From: Megalobrama amblycephala
Taxonomy: Eukaryota > Chordata > Actinopteri > Cypriniformes > Xenocyprididae
Direction: 5' to 3'
Length of the DNA: 64,000 nt
Assembly (NCBI RefSeq): GCF_018812025.1
Contig: NC_063045.1
Location: 52,272,579 to 52,336,578, forward strand
Both the position numbers and the translations under genes were made by a program. Below the pieces are notes generated by a model, which was not told where the DNA came from, made no database searches, and was given only the letters and a program-made list of their open reading frames with translations. Below, one piece after another: positions 12,001 through 22,641 of this stretch; position 1 is the first letter of the stretch; each line of letters starts with the position of its first letter.

Positions 12001-15000
12001 TTCAATGCCCAGAAAGCTACTAAAGACATATTTAAAACAGTTCATGTGACTACAGTGGTTCAACCTTAATGTTATAAAGCGACAAGAATACTTTTTGTGC
12101 ACCAAAAAAAAAAAAAAAAAGCGACATTATTCAACAATATCTTGTGATGGGCGATTTCACAACACTGCTTTATGAAGCTTCGAAGCTTTACGAATCTTTT
12201 GTTTCGAATCAGTGGTTCAGAGCGCGAATCAAACTGCCAAAGTCACATTAATTATTGAAATTTTGAATAACTTATGATGTAACTAAGCCTTGTTCACTGA
12301 AATCACGTTATTTTGCTGCTCTGAACCACTGATTTGAAACAAAAGATTTGTAAAGCTTCGAAGCTTCATGAAGCAGTGTTTTGAAATCCCCTATCACTAG
12401 ATATTGCTGAATAAAGTCATTTTTTAGTGCACAAAAAGTATTCTCGTCGCTTTATAACATTAAGGTTGAACCACTGTAGACACTTGAACTGTTTTAAATG
12501 TTTTTAGTACCTTCCTGGGCATTGAAAAAGCAAATGATCTTGCTGGCAATGCAGGCCTCACTGAGCCATCGGATTTCATCAAAAATATCTTAAAGGTCCC
12601 GTTCTTCGTGATCCCATGTTTCAAACTTTAGTTAGTGTGTAATGTTGTTGTTAGAGTATAAATAAAATCTGTAAAATTTTAAAGCTCAAAGTTCAATGCC
12701 AAGCGAGATATTTTATTTAACAGAAGTCGCCTACATCGAACGGCCAGTTTGGACTACATCCCTCTACTTCCTTCTTTAATGACGTCACTAAAACAGTTTT
12801 TTGACTAACCTCCGCCCACAGGAATACACAAGAGTTGCGTTTGTAGAGTGTGTTTGTCGCCATGTCGTCGAAACGCTGTTATTTTCATCCCGCAGTCCAA
12901 TCACCGGGTCTGATTCCGGCTCAAATTGATAGGTAAAATTAAAGACATGTTTACAATAATACTGAGCGCGTGCATCTCCACGTTATGGTAAGAGGCGTGA
13001 CTTTTCCGGGCACGGTGCGCTCAGAGCTGTCGAATCACAACACAGGAACCGCTGGCACAATCAGAACTCGTTACGTATTTCTGAAGGAGGGACTTCATAG
13101 AACAAGGAAGTCATCAGCCCGTTTTTATGACAGTGGAAACAGCGGTATACAGATAAGTAAATTATGTGAAAAATACTGTGTTTTTTTACACGCGAAACAT
13201 GAACACATGTTATATTGCACACTATAAACACAATCAAAGCTTCAAAAAAACACGAAAAACGGGACCTTTAATTTGTCTTCCGAAGATGAACGAAGGTCTT
13301 ACGGGTGTGGAATGACATGAGGGTTAGTGATTAATGACTGAATTTTTATTTTTGGGTAAACTAACCCTTTAACCCACCCTTAAACCTAACCATACCACCA
13401 AACCTAACCTTAACCTTATCTGAATCCCACCTCAAAAGCAGCACAAGTGTTTTGCAATACAATATAAACACAATAAGTACATTTTACTTTTTTTTTTATC
13501 TAAGTAAATAGTAGTTAAGACCACTGAATATAAAGTGGGACCGAATTATTTACTTTACTCATATTTTGCAGTAGTTAAAAAATGTCTGTTAAAATATTTT
13601 AATATACAGAATAACAACATTTATTGCATATATCGCATCAATTAAATTCAAAATAGCTGCATCCACATGTCATACAAACCTTGTTGATTAAAATGGGAGC
13701 ATTTTCAATTTGTCTAGAGCTTCTTGGGTGCAGCGCAGACACAGTCACAATAATGGCAGCTCAAGGAGTCTTTCATAATGAAATCCTTATTTATACCAAT
13801 GAGAGCTTATCCCGTTTGACCAGCCCTGCTACGGAACTAAGCCATTTAATAATTCGTAAGCTGCTGATAATTAAAACCGATCAACAAGAGGAAACACCAA
13901 CATTTGATTTGCATATATTTCTCATGTGTAATATTTCATTTAGCCATGTTCACTGCAGTTGATTAAGCGAACAGCTTCTGATCTGTTGGATGCCAGAGGT
14001 TGGCACGTTTTTGTTTTGAGAGACGTTTATAGGGATTTATTTCAATTAAGAATGGATTATGAGATCTTTTATGTGGCATATTTTCTGAACAACAGAAAAT
14101 TTTATTTCAGTATAGCGAGTGACTAACACAATATTGTGAATCATGAAATAAATTATATGAAAGTTAGAGACAAAGTTTAATTATTGTCGCAGTCATTTTA
14201 TGAGGTAAAGCTAACAACAAAATCATGTGTTTAGGATCAGGAAGAGCAGGCATTTTTCGCCGTGTTTGATGGTCACGGCGGGGTGGACGCTGCCATTTAC
14301 GCCGCCAATCACCTACACGTTAACCTGGTCAGACAGGAAATGTTCAGTCAGGATCCGATAGAGGCCCTGTGTCACTCCTTCAAACTGACAGATAAGCGAT
14401 TCATACAGAAGGCATCACGTGAGGTGAGTTCCTTCCCTATAAACACAGTCAGACATCAAGGTGGTCCTATCAGCCGTTTGTGCACTGACAACATCTGTAT
14501 GCATCCTTGTGTTTGGAACAGAACCTTCGCTGTGGCACCACAGGGGTCGTGACCTTTCTGAGGGGTCGTACACTGTACGTGGCCTGGCTAGGCGACTCAC
14601 AGGTCATGATGGTGAGGAGAGGTCAACCGGTGGAGCTGATGAAACCACACAAACCAGACAGAGAGGTGAGAAAGACTGGACACTCTAAGCTATTTTTTTG
14701 TATTGTACATTATTTTTCATTTTATATATATTTAATTGATATACAGTACACTACAGTTCAAAACTTCTTTTTTTAAAAAACACCTTTATTCAGTAAGGAT
14801 GCATTAAACCGCTCAGTATGTATTGAAGTGGCAGTAAAGACATTTATAATGCTACAAAAGATTTTTCTTTTTAACTTTCTATTCATTAAATAATCCTGAA
14901 AAAATGGTTACACAAAACCGTTTTCAACATTGATGATAATAAATGTTTCTTGAGCACCAAATCAGCAAATTAGAATGATTTCTGAAGGATCATGTGACAC

Positions 15001-18000
15001 TGAAGAAAATTCAGCTTTGCCATCACAGGAATAACTTGCATTGTAAAATATGTTAAAATAGACAAACGTGTTTTTTTTTGTTTGTTTTTTTAAATTGTAA
15101 TAATATTTCACAATATTACTATATTTTTATTGTTTTTGATCAAATTAATTCAGATAAATGAATTGGTATAAATTAAATATAAATTAAATAAATATAAAAT
15201 AAATATTAATATTATTTGTGACCCTGGACCATGAAACCAGTCATAAGTCATACCATTAATGTATGGTTTGTTAGGATAGGACAATATTTGAAAATCTGGA
15301 ATCTGAGGGTGCAAAAAAATCTTAATATTGAGAAAATCACATTCAAAGTTGTCCAAATGAAGTCCTTAGCAATGCATATCCACTCACAATAATAAATTTT
15401 TTATATATTTACGGTAGGAAATTTACAAAATATCTTAATGGAACATAATCTTTACTTAATATCCTAATGATTTGTGGCATAAAAGAAAAATAGATAATTT
15501 TGACCCATACAGTGTATTGTTAGCTATTACTACAAATATACCTGTGCAACCTATGACTGGTTTTGTGGTCCAGGGTCACATTTATTATGAATTTTATTTA
15601 ATTTAATATAGTGGGAAACAAGTATCGAATTGCCAAAAAATTGGTCCTAGTTCAATCCTAGATTTTTTGCATATGACCTTCATTTTTACCCGAGAATTCC
15701 AGCTCTTTATGAGGGATGTCCTTCACAACCCATTCAATCAACAAAAGTCACATGACAGCAAAGCTGTGTTACATAACGCACTCCCAAGAGTGGATCTGTT
15801 GAGCCGAGTCTTTGGAGCTTTAGCTATATAATGAAACTGTATGTAAGTCACAGTCTGACATTTCAGCCAATTAGAGTTTTAGTAACTGACACTAAACTGA
15901 AAATGATACTAGCTGTTATAGCTGATGACTCTTTGTGACTGACTGGTTTGTTTGTTTGTTTGTGTGTGTGTGTGTAGGATGAGAAAAAGAGGATTGAGGC
16001 TCTGGGTGGGTGTGTGATCTGGTTCGGCACATGGAGGGTGAACGGCAGCCTGTCCGTGTCAAGAGCCATAGGTATGCGACCTTTAAAATTACAATATACA
16101 TTTTAACATGCAGAACTGACAGCCCTGTTTGTGCTCTGTAAAATGCTACGGAAAACGGTTTATTTAACGTAAATCAATTAAATAGATTGTATTGCTGTAT
16201 GTATTGCTTTTTACAATACGTACAGTACTGTTCTAAAGCAGAGAATAATAACTCACAAAGCCCAGTAATCAAGCCAAAGGCATCAGCGGAGAGGTAAAAA
16301 CTCCTTAAGACGGTTTTGAAAGATTTTCCTTTTGTGCTCTTTGAAGATATTTACTTATTTAGACAGGATCTTTTGTAAGTTAAAGTGAACTAAAGGTCAG
16401 TGTGTGCGTATTTTTAGAAGAGGATGTTCAGGCCACAGCAAAAAACCCTTTATCACCACACCACAGATTTCAGTATGAAGGAAACAATCTTTCAGAAAGG
16501 AAACTCTGGCACAGACCCGATTTAATCAATCTAGACAGATTCTGCAGCTTCCAGTTGGTGTAAATCTGTAGCTGAGTCTGTGTAAGTTTGAAGAACAATA
16601 TTGATTCAAAACTTGTGTAATCAGACCAACTGTGTAGTTTGAGTTGAGAAACGTACCAACCACAAATTTATTTGGACTTCTGACTTCATCACCTCCATAA
16701 ATTATTGATACAGTATCAGTGTCCTTTACAGTATGTATATTAACTCGTGTAAGATTACAGCTTTCAGGCTAATGAGCGTTGCTGTAATAACAAAGACTGA
16801 CCTCCAGCAAAATCCTTAGGCAGTGTTCTCACGGCTTCGTGCGCAGGAACCATTTCCCTCTCTAAATGCTGATGGCTAATCTATCAAATAATCCTATCAG
16901 TCTAGCATTTAATTCCCTTAAAGCTCTTGATTCATAAATAGGACAAGTGAGGCTAATTCTGCCATAGCCTAGGCCACTGGTCTTTTGCAAGTACAAAAGT
17001 CCAGAACACATCCGAGTCATATTTCACTCCAAAATCAAAAGAATAAAATAAGAAATTAGATTTTAAATAAAATATTGAAACATATTTTAGTACTTTTTTT
17101 TGCATTATGGCATTATTTTCATGACAACTAAGTATTGCTTTCAAAATTCTGATTCTATAAAAATCTCATTATTCTAATGATTTATTTTTTTTTGACTAAA
17201 ACTAATTTTTATTTAAAATCTAGTATTCATTGTAGTGCCTTTAATTTGTTGATTTTGAAGTCCCCGTGTCGTTAATTTTATCATTTAATACTCAAAATGA
17301 CATACTTAAACTTTATTTTTCCATGCAAAAAAATTCTTTATGCTTTAAAATAGCTTGAATATAATTCTATACCCTTGCCTATAAATATGCAAATTAGCCC
17401 CACCTCCACTCACTCACTCCAGTTCAGAGATCCACTCGTTGATGATCACACATTGACGTGATTGGTTACAAGGTAGTCAGCGATTTCAAACCGCATCTTT
17501 GGTTCACTGCAGTTTTAAGGAGAAAATATTTAGCAAGAGTGTTGACCTATGAATTTGCACATAATTTGTTTTAAAGGATTAGTTCAACCAAAAATGAAAT
17601 CATTAATTACTCACCCTCATGTCGTTCCAAACCCGTAAGACCTTCGTTCATCTTCAGAACACAAATTAAGATATTTTTGATGAAATCCGAGAGATTTTTT
17701 TAATCTCCCATTGAAACCAACCGTCATTCAAAGTCCAGAAAAGTAGGATAACATCATTAAAATAATCAACGTGACTACAGTAGTTGAACCTTAATGTAAT
17801 GAAGCGACAAATACTTTTTGTGTGCAGAAACAAAACAAAAATAACGACTTTATTCAACAATTTTTTCTTTACCCTGTCAGACTCGTATGCAGAGCTTCTG
17901 TGTTTATGTCCGAAAGCCGGCTCAGTATTGGCAGACGCTGCTCATGTGAGCAGCACGGCACATGTGTGTGATGCTGACGCGGGAGCCGGCCAATAATTAG

Positions 18001-19493
18001 TCGGCATTCTGCCGTAGAACATGGAAGCACTGAATGTAAACAGCATAGAAGACTGACAAGGGGAGAGAAGATATTGTTGAATGAAGTCGTTATTTTTGTT
18101 TTGTTTTTGCGCACAAAAAGAATTCTCCTCGTTTAACAACATTAAGATTGAACCACTGTAGTCACGTTGAGTATTTTAACAATGTCTTTACTACTTTTCT
18201 GGACCTTGAATGATGGTAATTACGTTGCTTTCTATGGGAGGTAAAAAACCTTGTGGATTTCATCAAAAAATATCTTAATTTGTGTCCCGAACATGAACGA
18301 AGGTCTTACGGGTTTCGAACGACATGTGGGTGAGTAATTAATGACAGAAATTTCATTTTTGGGTTAAAGCACATTAAAAACACCACATAGACATATAAAC
18401 AACATTAAAAACTTGAAACTTGTATCTTAAAAATACAAAATCTGTATATTACAAATATATACCACTTTTCTGAAATATAATGTATTCTCTTTTTTGTGAG
18501 ATCCACTTAATCACTTTCAGGTAATTCACTGTATTTGTATGTGTACGTGCAGGTGATTCAGAACACAAGCCGTATATATGTGGTGATGCAGACTGCGCCA
18601 CCTTCAACCTGGACGGCAGCGAGGACTACTTGATCCTGGCCTGCGACGGCTTCTACGACACCGTGAACCCAGATGAAGCCGTGCGAGTGGTCAGTGACCA
18701 CTTGCAGGAGAACAACGGGGACACCTCCATGGTGGCCCACAAGCTAGTGGCCTCAGCCCGAGACGCGGGATCCAGCGACAACATCACGGTCATTGTGGTG
18801 TTCCTCAGGGACCCCCGTTTGCCCCCACCCTCAGATGAACCGGAGGAACAGCAGGAAGAGGAGCCGGTGGAGGACGCGGGAGAGGAGGAGGATGAGGAAG
18901 TGGAGGCCTTGCAGAGTGAGCTGGTGTGTCAAGATGGAGGGGCGGAGAACGGAGGAAAGAACCGGGGCGGCTGGCCACTACAACAGTGCTCGGCGCCTGC
19001 TGACCTGGCCTACGAAGACCGCATGGATTCGTTTACGGACAGAACAAGTCTGAGCATCACGGGGCCGGACATGCGAGCAGAGACTGGCTGCTTCAGGCTC
19101 CCAGCTTCATCCGGCCTGCCCCCAATGAGAACCATCACGCCAGACTTCATACCCCGCTACGGCGGGGCCGGCGCGGCCTGGCGTCCCTACCAAGAGGATG
19201 GCCCCACTGGCTACAGGCAAAAGCCCCAGCCTAAACCCACAGTGCCCTCCTACACGCAGACCACCTCAGATGGACAATTGCTGGAGGTGGCTGCGCTCTT
19301 CCCTCAGGAGGGCCGGAGGAAGAGGCGGCTGGAGGTCATGCCGCTGAGGAGGGAATCGCAGAGCCTGATTCGGAGGGCCAGAGAAAGCCACGGTCCTCTG
19401 AGCTGCTTCCCTAGCGTGCCCTATCCTCTCCGCTCCCCAGAGAGGAAGCCTGGGATAGCCTTTCCCCATGTAACCCACAGCAAAAGGGTCTAA
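2599..19493 (+). CDS. ppm1e: PPM1E (POPX1/CaMKP-N) PP2C-family Ser/Thr phosphatase, 5'-incomplete
   Basis: Metal-dependent PP2C phosphatase; family members dephosphorylate CaM kinases and PAK. Exons: 2599-2720, 7081-7280, 14235-14423, 14522-14665, 15978-16071, 18553-19493. All junctions are GT-AG and in frame, giving 562 visible residues plus a TAA stop. Numbered from the first complete codon, the metal-binding and catalytic motifs are FDGHGG (D119, G120), GDSQ (D195), CDGFYD (D281) and GSSDN (D325), so the core is intact. Residues typed as MRRKMEDKH and MKPHKPDRE match vertebrate PPM1E. The acidic N-terminal exon is missing, presumably left of the window. The C-terminus is rich in Glu/Pro/Arg and unlike the mammalian tail. 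PPM1F is the alternative, but the tail-to-tail neighbour trim37 supports PPM1E. Family assignment is near certain; paralogue is highly likely. Confidence 0.95.
3526..4196. repeat. AT-rich dispersed repeat, copy 1 (interrupted)
   Basis: Positions 3526-3672 plus 4144-4196 align with 5999-6236: both contain atgtaatctt, a tact-gtata/cat block, tgtgatggctaaattca-like text, atttatttagacaat and cataa(ta)tgaaaataa. The palindromic element at 3674-4143 sits inside this copy only. Confidence 0.6.
3674..4143. mobile_element. Palindromic MITE, TIR TAGTGTTGTCAAAAG
   Basis: The ends are tagtgttgtcaaaagca and gtacttttgacaacacta. Long inner arms mirror each other: the left arm around 3749-3800 (ctctgattggccattgtgtt) is the reverse complement of the right arm around 4016-4060. 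AGAC is repeated on both sides. The short ORFs here on opposite strands are products of the palindrome. Confidence 0.75.
4364..4795. mobile_element. Small inverted-repeat element, TIR TGTCAGGTGGT
   Basis: It begins tgtcaggtggtgcaactg and ends ggttgtaccgcctgaca. A second copy of the left motif lies at 4738-4756. The interior is AT-rich and non-coding. Exact boundaries are uncertain. Confidence 0.5.
5435..5455. repeat. (AG)n microsatellite
   Basis: A run of about ten AG dinucleotides inside ppm1e intron 2. Confidence 0.85.
5760..6480. repeat. Degenerate dispersed repeats in ppm1e intron 2
   Basis: Positions 5880-5990 and 6245-6345 share the blocks aagactaaa, caccataaaagtagtt and ttttgaagtcatacaaca in the same orientation. 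Between them, 5999-6236 is the second copy of the repeat at 3526-4196. The start of the block resembles a decayed TTAA-family end. Confidence 0.5.
6764..6791. repeat. (CT)n microsatellite
   Basis: A run of about twelve CT units ahead of a pyrimidine-rich stretch in ppm1e intron 2. Confidence 0.85.
7081..7280 (+). CDS. ppm1e: ppm1e exon: start of PP2C domain
   Basis: The 200-nt exon follows acceptor ccttggcag and ends at donor gtatga. It encodes [17 protein letters not shown] and continues to [11 protein letters not shown], including the invariant segment [20 protein letters not shown]. The reading frame is open further upstream, but that part is intron: it includes a poly-T run and the polypyrimidine tract. 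Confidence 0.95.
7651..8985 (+). mobile_element. Degenerate Tc1-like transposon 1
   Basis: It begins right after TA with ggtgcatctcaataaatt, a known teleost Tc1 terminus. Near the right end, atgaacttttccacaac is the inner mirror of the terminal repeat, but the outermost ~17 bp are missing and run into an (AT)n microsatellite at 8981-9042. It encodes a broken transposase at 7925-8875 and is not autonomous. Confidence 0.85.
7925..8875 (+). pseudogene. Tc1/mariner (DD34E) transposase pseudogene
   Basis: The start codon at 7925 opens a paired-type helix-turn-helix region ([15 protein letters not shown], then [11 protein letters not shown]), which reads to a stop at 8114-8116. The catalytic half continues in other frames: FSDES around 8331 (first Asp), [12 protein letters not shown] around 8595 (second Asp) and [12 protein letters not shown] around 8690 (Glu). 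Stop codons and frameshifts separate these blocks, including one after 8750. A live transposase of this family is about 340 aa in one frame. Confidence 0.85.
8981..9042. repeat. (AT)n microsatellite between two Tc1 elements
   Basis: About 60 bp of alternating TA. It occupies the place where the right terminus of Tc1-like element 1 should be. Confidence 0.95.
9051..10538 (-). mobile_element. Tc1-like transposon 2, both termini present
   Basis: The ends are cactgctaaaaaaattaaag and cttaaatttttttgagcagtg, flanked by TA at 9049-9050 and 10539-10540. It is about 1.49 kb, with a broken transposase on the minus strand. Both terminal repeats and the TA duplication are readable. Confidence 0.9.
9441..10242 (-). 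pseudogene. Tc1-like transposase pseudogene (element 2)
   Basis: Reading leftwards from the ATG at 10242 gives [21 protein letters not shown] frame change then leads to a helix-turn-helix ([17 protein letters not shown]) and an arginine-rich hook (GQGRRRSF), ending about 9789. A C-terminal block at 9441-9626 contains [12 protein letters not shown] with the catalytic Glu. At least two frame breaks separate these parts, so the gene is dead. Confidence 0.85.
10626..11832. other. ppm1e intron 3, no feature seen
   Basis: I see no exon, RNA gene or clear repeat in this stretch. Confidence 0.4.
11833..13372. mobile_element. TTAA-flanked palindromic element (TIR TTAAAGGGTTAGTTCAC), with an inserted element
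   Basis: It begins ttaaagggttagttcaccca and ends gggtaaactaaccctttaa. The long arms (about 11875-12120 versus 12420-12590 and 13272-13340) are mirror images. The centre is a second hairpin with mirrored aagcttcgaagctt motifs at about 12175 and 12354. The right arm is split by the element at 12590-13271. There is no coding capacity. Confidence 0.8.
12590..13271. mobile_element. TTAA element, TIR TTAAAGGTCCCG, copy 1
   Basis: 682 bp, starting ttaaaggtcccgttcttcgt and ending acgggacctttaa. It is almost identical to 38708-39392. It sits inside the right arm of the palindromic element at 11833-13372, so it is the younger of the two. It contains a GC-rich interior and an 85-codon ORF with no known homology. 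Confidence 0.85.
14235..14423 (+). CDS. ppm1e: ppm1e exon: FDGHGG metal-binding motif
   Basis: The 189-nt, phase 0-0 exon (acceptor tgtttag, donor gtgagt) has 63 codons. It carries [20 protein letters not shown], the first PP2C metal-binding motif, and ends at ASRE. Confidence 0.96.
14522..14665 (+). CDS. ppm1e: ppm1e exon: GDSQ motif
   Basis: The 144-nt, phase 0-0 exon (acceptor ggaacag, donor gtgaga) has 48 codons, from [12 protein letters not shown] through [10 protein letters not shown] to MKPHKPDRE. It lies only 98 nt after the previous exon, and the reading frame closes in the intron that follows. Confidence 0.95.
14743..15160. mobile_element. MITE family A, copy 3 (right end lost)
   Basis: It starts acagtacactacagttcaaa. 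It carries ttcagtaaggatgcatta, caacattgatgataata, gaaggatcatgtgacactga and aatatttcacaatattact in the family order. The right terminal repeat is missing and the sequence dissolves into AT-rich text. Confidence 0.75.
15217..15580. mobile_element. MITE, TIR TGTGACCCTGGACCA
   Basis: 364 bp, starting tgtgaccctggaccatgaaa and ending ttgtggtccagggtcaca, with terminal repeats matching over about 25 bp. It is non-coding. This TIR is familiar from cyprinid genomes (recalled, not searched). Confidence 0.85.
15978..16071 (+). CDS. ppm1e: ppm1e exon: GGCV..W segment
   Basis: The 94-nt exon follows a (TG)n-rich acceptor tract ending gtgtag and ends at donor gtatgc. It encodes [17 protein letters not shown] then [13 protein letters not shown], a conserved PP2C core stretch, and ends with a split glycine codon. 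Confidence 0.95.
16072..17570. other. ppm1e intron 6, left part
   Basis: Mostly featureless. Positions 17258-17560 resemble the block at 26640-26922 (gatccactcg/gatctctga..., aattagc, ggggc or gcccc blocks in opposite order), suggesting a decayed copy of one TTAA-type element. Confidence 0.35.
17571..18367. mobile_element. TTAA-flanked palindromic element, copy 2
   Basis: It begins ttaaaggattagttcaac. Mirrored arms both contain gaacgacatg/catgtcgttc and cgtaagaccttcgttcat-type text. The centre (about 17870-18070) holds caggagccggccaat-like sequence shared with 22642-23470. The right end is gggttaa without the full terminal motif. Confidence 0.75.
18553..19493 (+). CDS. ppm1e: ppm1e terminal exon: catalytic end plus divergent acidic/basic tail
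   Basis: The 941-nt last exon (acceptor acgtgcag) ends in TAA at 19491-19493. It encodes [28 protein letters not shown] and [14 protein letters not shown], which finish the PP2C fold. A Glu-rich stretch follows (about 18830-18930), then [12 protein letters not shown] and [10 protein letters not shown], both conserved in PPM1E. The last 140 or so residues are Pro/Arg-rich with a basic cluster (GRRKRRLE, about 19313) that could act as a nuclear localisation signal. This exon is much more GC-rich than its surroundings. Confidence 0.96.
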
Positions 19494-19613
19494 TCGACAA
19501 CTTCCTTGCCCCGTCATGCCGCCCTCTGTCCCTGAGGCTGAAACATACTCATGCAGTGGGCGCACGCACACATACATTCACGCTCTGTTCCAAAACCTTG
19601 TGAGCACACATAG
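19494..19613 (+). other. ppm1e 3'UTR (start)
   Basis: Directly follows the ppm1e stop. The first AATAAA on the + strand is at 19705-19710, inside the duplicated unit, so where the mRNA ends is undecided. Confidence 0.5.
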
Positions 19614-20840
19614 GCAGCATTTTAAGGCACCATTCAGATGGAAAGATACCTCATTTTGGACAAATTCGAAGCGATAGTGACAAACTTGGTGGACAAACGA
19701 GAGAAATAAAAACGGTTTAATATAATTAAAACCTGACTATTTTATCCAATATTTGTGTGTGTTATATATTTATGCTTATCACATTTACCATTGCTCAGTG
19801 AAATTTAAGCCACTTTTCCATCGAAATTACCCAGAACAATTTGTCCCAGGAACTTTTGCCGTCTGCGTTTCCATTGCGGTCTAAAGTACCGGGAAGATTA
19901 AAGTCCGGTGACGTAGGACTGTGCGCGACTTTCCAGTTGGATTTCATCCTCCGCATATAAGATTAAAAATATATAATAAAACCCAAACCTTGTCGTCGGT
20001 CCATTGGTCGTATTTTTTTAAACTCCATTGTTGATTCAAATAGCAAACAACTCTTACTGCACGCACGCAACAGTCTTTTAAAAATGGTGGTTGAAATAAA
20101 ACGCTCAACCAATCAGAATGCTGCGTGAACTCAACCAATCAGCATGTTCTGCGCTCAAGTCCCACCTCCGAAAGTTCCAGAACTTTGAAAAAGTACTACC
20201 TCGCCAGCAGGTACTTTTTGAGGGGGAAATTTTTACCCAGAACTTCATTTAGAACCTGGTTCCTGCAGTCGAAACACACCGAGTACCACCACAAAACCCC
20301 AAGTTCCTGTGGTGGAAAGGTGGCTTTAGCGGGCAAGATCCAGTCATTTCAATAGGAATCCACGCGATCGAGAGTTTCGTGCGAGGGCGAAAAAGCTCAT
20401 GTTTATGTTGGTCATGTGAATTCACTATGATGAACAAAAGACATCTGCTTAGATTTAAAGTGACAGCATTTTAAGGCACCCTTCAGATGGAAAAGATGCC
20501 TTGTTTTGGACAAATTCTAAGGCAGCATTGCATGTATCCTTGTGATCAAAGAGAGAAATTAAAGTACTGAATAAAACAGTTTAATATAATTAAACCTAGA
20601 CTATTTTACCCAATATCTGTGAGTGATATGTATTTACTTATCAGAGAATAGTTGCGGTCACATTTACCATTGCTTGGTGAAATTTCGCAAGCGAAATCCA
20701 GTAATTCCAATAGGACTTTGCGCATTGGGAGTTTCATGCGAGGGCAGAAAAGTTCACCATGCAGATTTGGTTATGTTAAAGTTGGTCATGCAAATTCGCC
20801 TTGTTGACCAAAGGAAATCTGCTTGGTTTGAAAGTGACGT
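19614..20840. repeat. Tandem duplication of a ~370-bp unit, first copy interrupted
   Basis: Copy 1 is 19614-19807 plus 20326-20460. Copy 2 is about 20465-20840. Shared landmarks in order: gcattttaaggcacc, cttcagatgg, ttttggacaaattc, ggtttaatataatta, cacatttaccattgct, gtgaaattt, ccagt(c/a)att, aataggaatcc or aataggactt, tttcatgcgagggc-type text, and tgaaagtgac or taaagtgac. The insert in copy 1 is the element at 19808-20325. Confidence 0.8.
19808..20325. mobile_element. Harbinger-like inverted-repeat element, 3-bp TSD
   Basis: 518 bp with ends agccacttttcca and tggaaaggtggct. It is flanked by TTA at 19805-19807 and 20326-20328. Comparison with the uninterrupted copy at about 20686 confirms the empty site. 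It carries no transposase. Assignment to PIF/Harbinger rests only on the 3-bp TTA duplication. Confidence 0.7.
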
Positions 20841-22641
20841 AAATGTGAGCTGTGCTTCATACGTCTCAACACTACAAAATTTAACTGAAATTTTGCTAAT
20901 GTAACCGTACCTTGTCATGTTGTTATGTAAGCAACACGCTGACAGCAAACCCTACTGAAATTCCTTTGTGCGCATTGCTATTTGTGTTACTGCCTATGCA
21001 CAGAGTCCATCGAGTCACTTTTGAGGTTTCACAAACTGCTGTCTATGTAGGGAGCAGGCAGCTAGACAGCTCACTGGGTTCTGGAACAGAAACACACACT
21101 CAAGCATATGAGATACTACATTGCATTAACGCTTCCACTTTCATCTTATATGAGCCAGCCTATTGGAATCCTTCATTACTCTCAGCCAGCTTCCTCCTCA
21201 TTCTCATTACCCTCTCTCTGGTCCAGTCTGGTTTGTGTGTGTGTGGAAAGAGTGTTAACACTATCCTCTGTTTACACACACACATAATTAAAGTTTTACG
21301 TAAACCCAGTGTAGAAGCAAGCAGGTGACTGCGATCAACAATAGTACAGATCTTAAATCTGATATCTGAGGTGAGAGACATGATACAGCTCTTGGTTATT
21401 AAAGCCATTTTAGCCATGTTCAGACACTACAACTTCAGACGAACACAATCACCTCATAGACATCTTTTATTTATTTTTTCCTTAAGCGTATACTGTACGA
21501 ACTGGTTACTCGATGGTGTGATGTCTATAAATTGCAGCTTAAGAATCAGGCATAATTCTGACCTGACTGCGTTGAGTCATTGAGAAGCAAGTGGCGTCAT
21601 ATTCATTTGTTTGTTTGTTTTTAGCACACATAATATGTGCTTTTTATAGCCCATGTTTTACCTCGTTCGTTTTGTAAGATGTGAAAACCATCTTTCCACA
21701 AATAGGATACAATGTAGTGGTTTTACTGTCCCTAATTTAATTCAAATTTAATTTTGTTTTAAATATAGCATCTTTCATTTTAATGTTTTAATGTTTAACA
21801 AAATCACAAAAGTAACAGAGTTGCAAAAACAGCAACCCTCATATAAAATAAATGTAAAATAAACCAGCTCATATAATATTTAGTTTGACCTCCTGAGGTT
21901 GACAGTCACCATTTTCTAAAGGTTAAGTGCCACTTTCGCTGACCATTTGTTGAGAGAACAAGAAATGATTTCTTTTGTATTCTATTTGTGGAAAGTGCTG
22001 GGCTGGTTTTGGGAGGCTGCCACGTCCAAGCATTTGCACATTCAACATCTCCAACCATCTTTTGATGATGCTAACTAGAAATAACATGACCCACTGACAC
22101 ACAACACCTGTTGCTTTTCCAGTCATCACATTGGAGAGAAACATATCAGATCAAATTTAGATGCAGTTCTACACATATTCAGTTTCAAAACCAAAGAATA
22201 TGATCATCAGGAGGCACACTACCATCCCTAGACAGCGCTACAACCAACTACAAAGAGCTTGTTGTTAAATCCTGTAGAGAAAAATTAGTCAAAGACTATT
22301 CAAAGTAAATACGTTTAGCCACATATCAAATTTCTTTATACTGGCGAATTGGATTAAGAGCAGTTTAATTGTCAGATCTAAGCTTGTATAGGATGTGTAA
22401 GTGTAGCCCAAAAGGCTTGACTGACAACAGAATAAGGCTGACAGGAGATGGTCATAGTTTGAAGTGCCCCTCAGGTGTTGAGGACATGGATAGTAGAGTT
22501 TCAGCAGCACAATGTGTGCCTTTATTGTCTCCGACATCGGCCTGTTTTTGACAGGCTGTGAAGTGGATACGGAGTAAATTTAACCACTCTACTCTTTGTT
22601 TATTCTAAACTCAACCAGTTTCTTTATTCAGAAATGGCTGC

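Noticed and set aside
12970..13227. An ORF conserved between 12970-13227 and 39089-39448 ([16 protein letters not shown]...)
   Set aside because: Both copies lie inside two almost identical transposon copies, so the similarity reflects recent duplication, not selection on a protein. No known domain is visible.
20912..21328. 138-codon + strand ORF downstream of ppm1e
   Set aside because: No recognisable domain, composition like surrounding intergenic DNA, and no matching splice structure.
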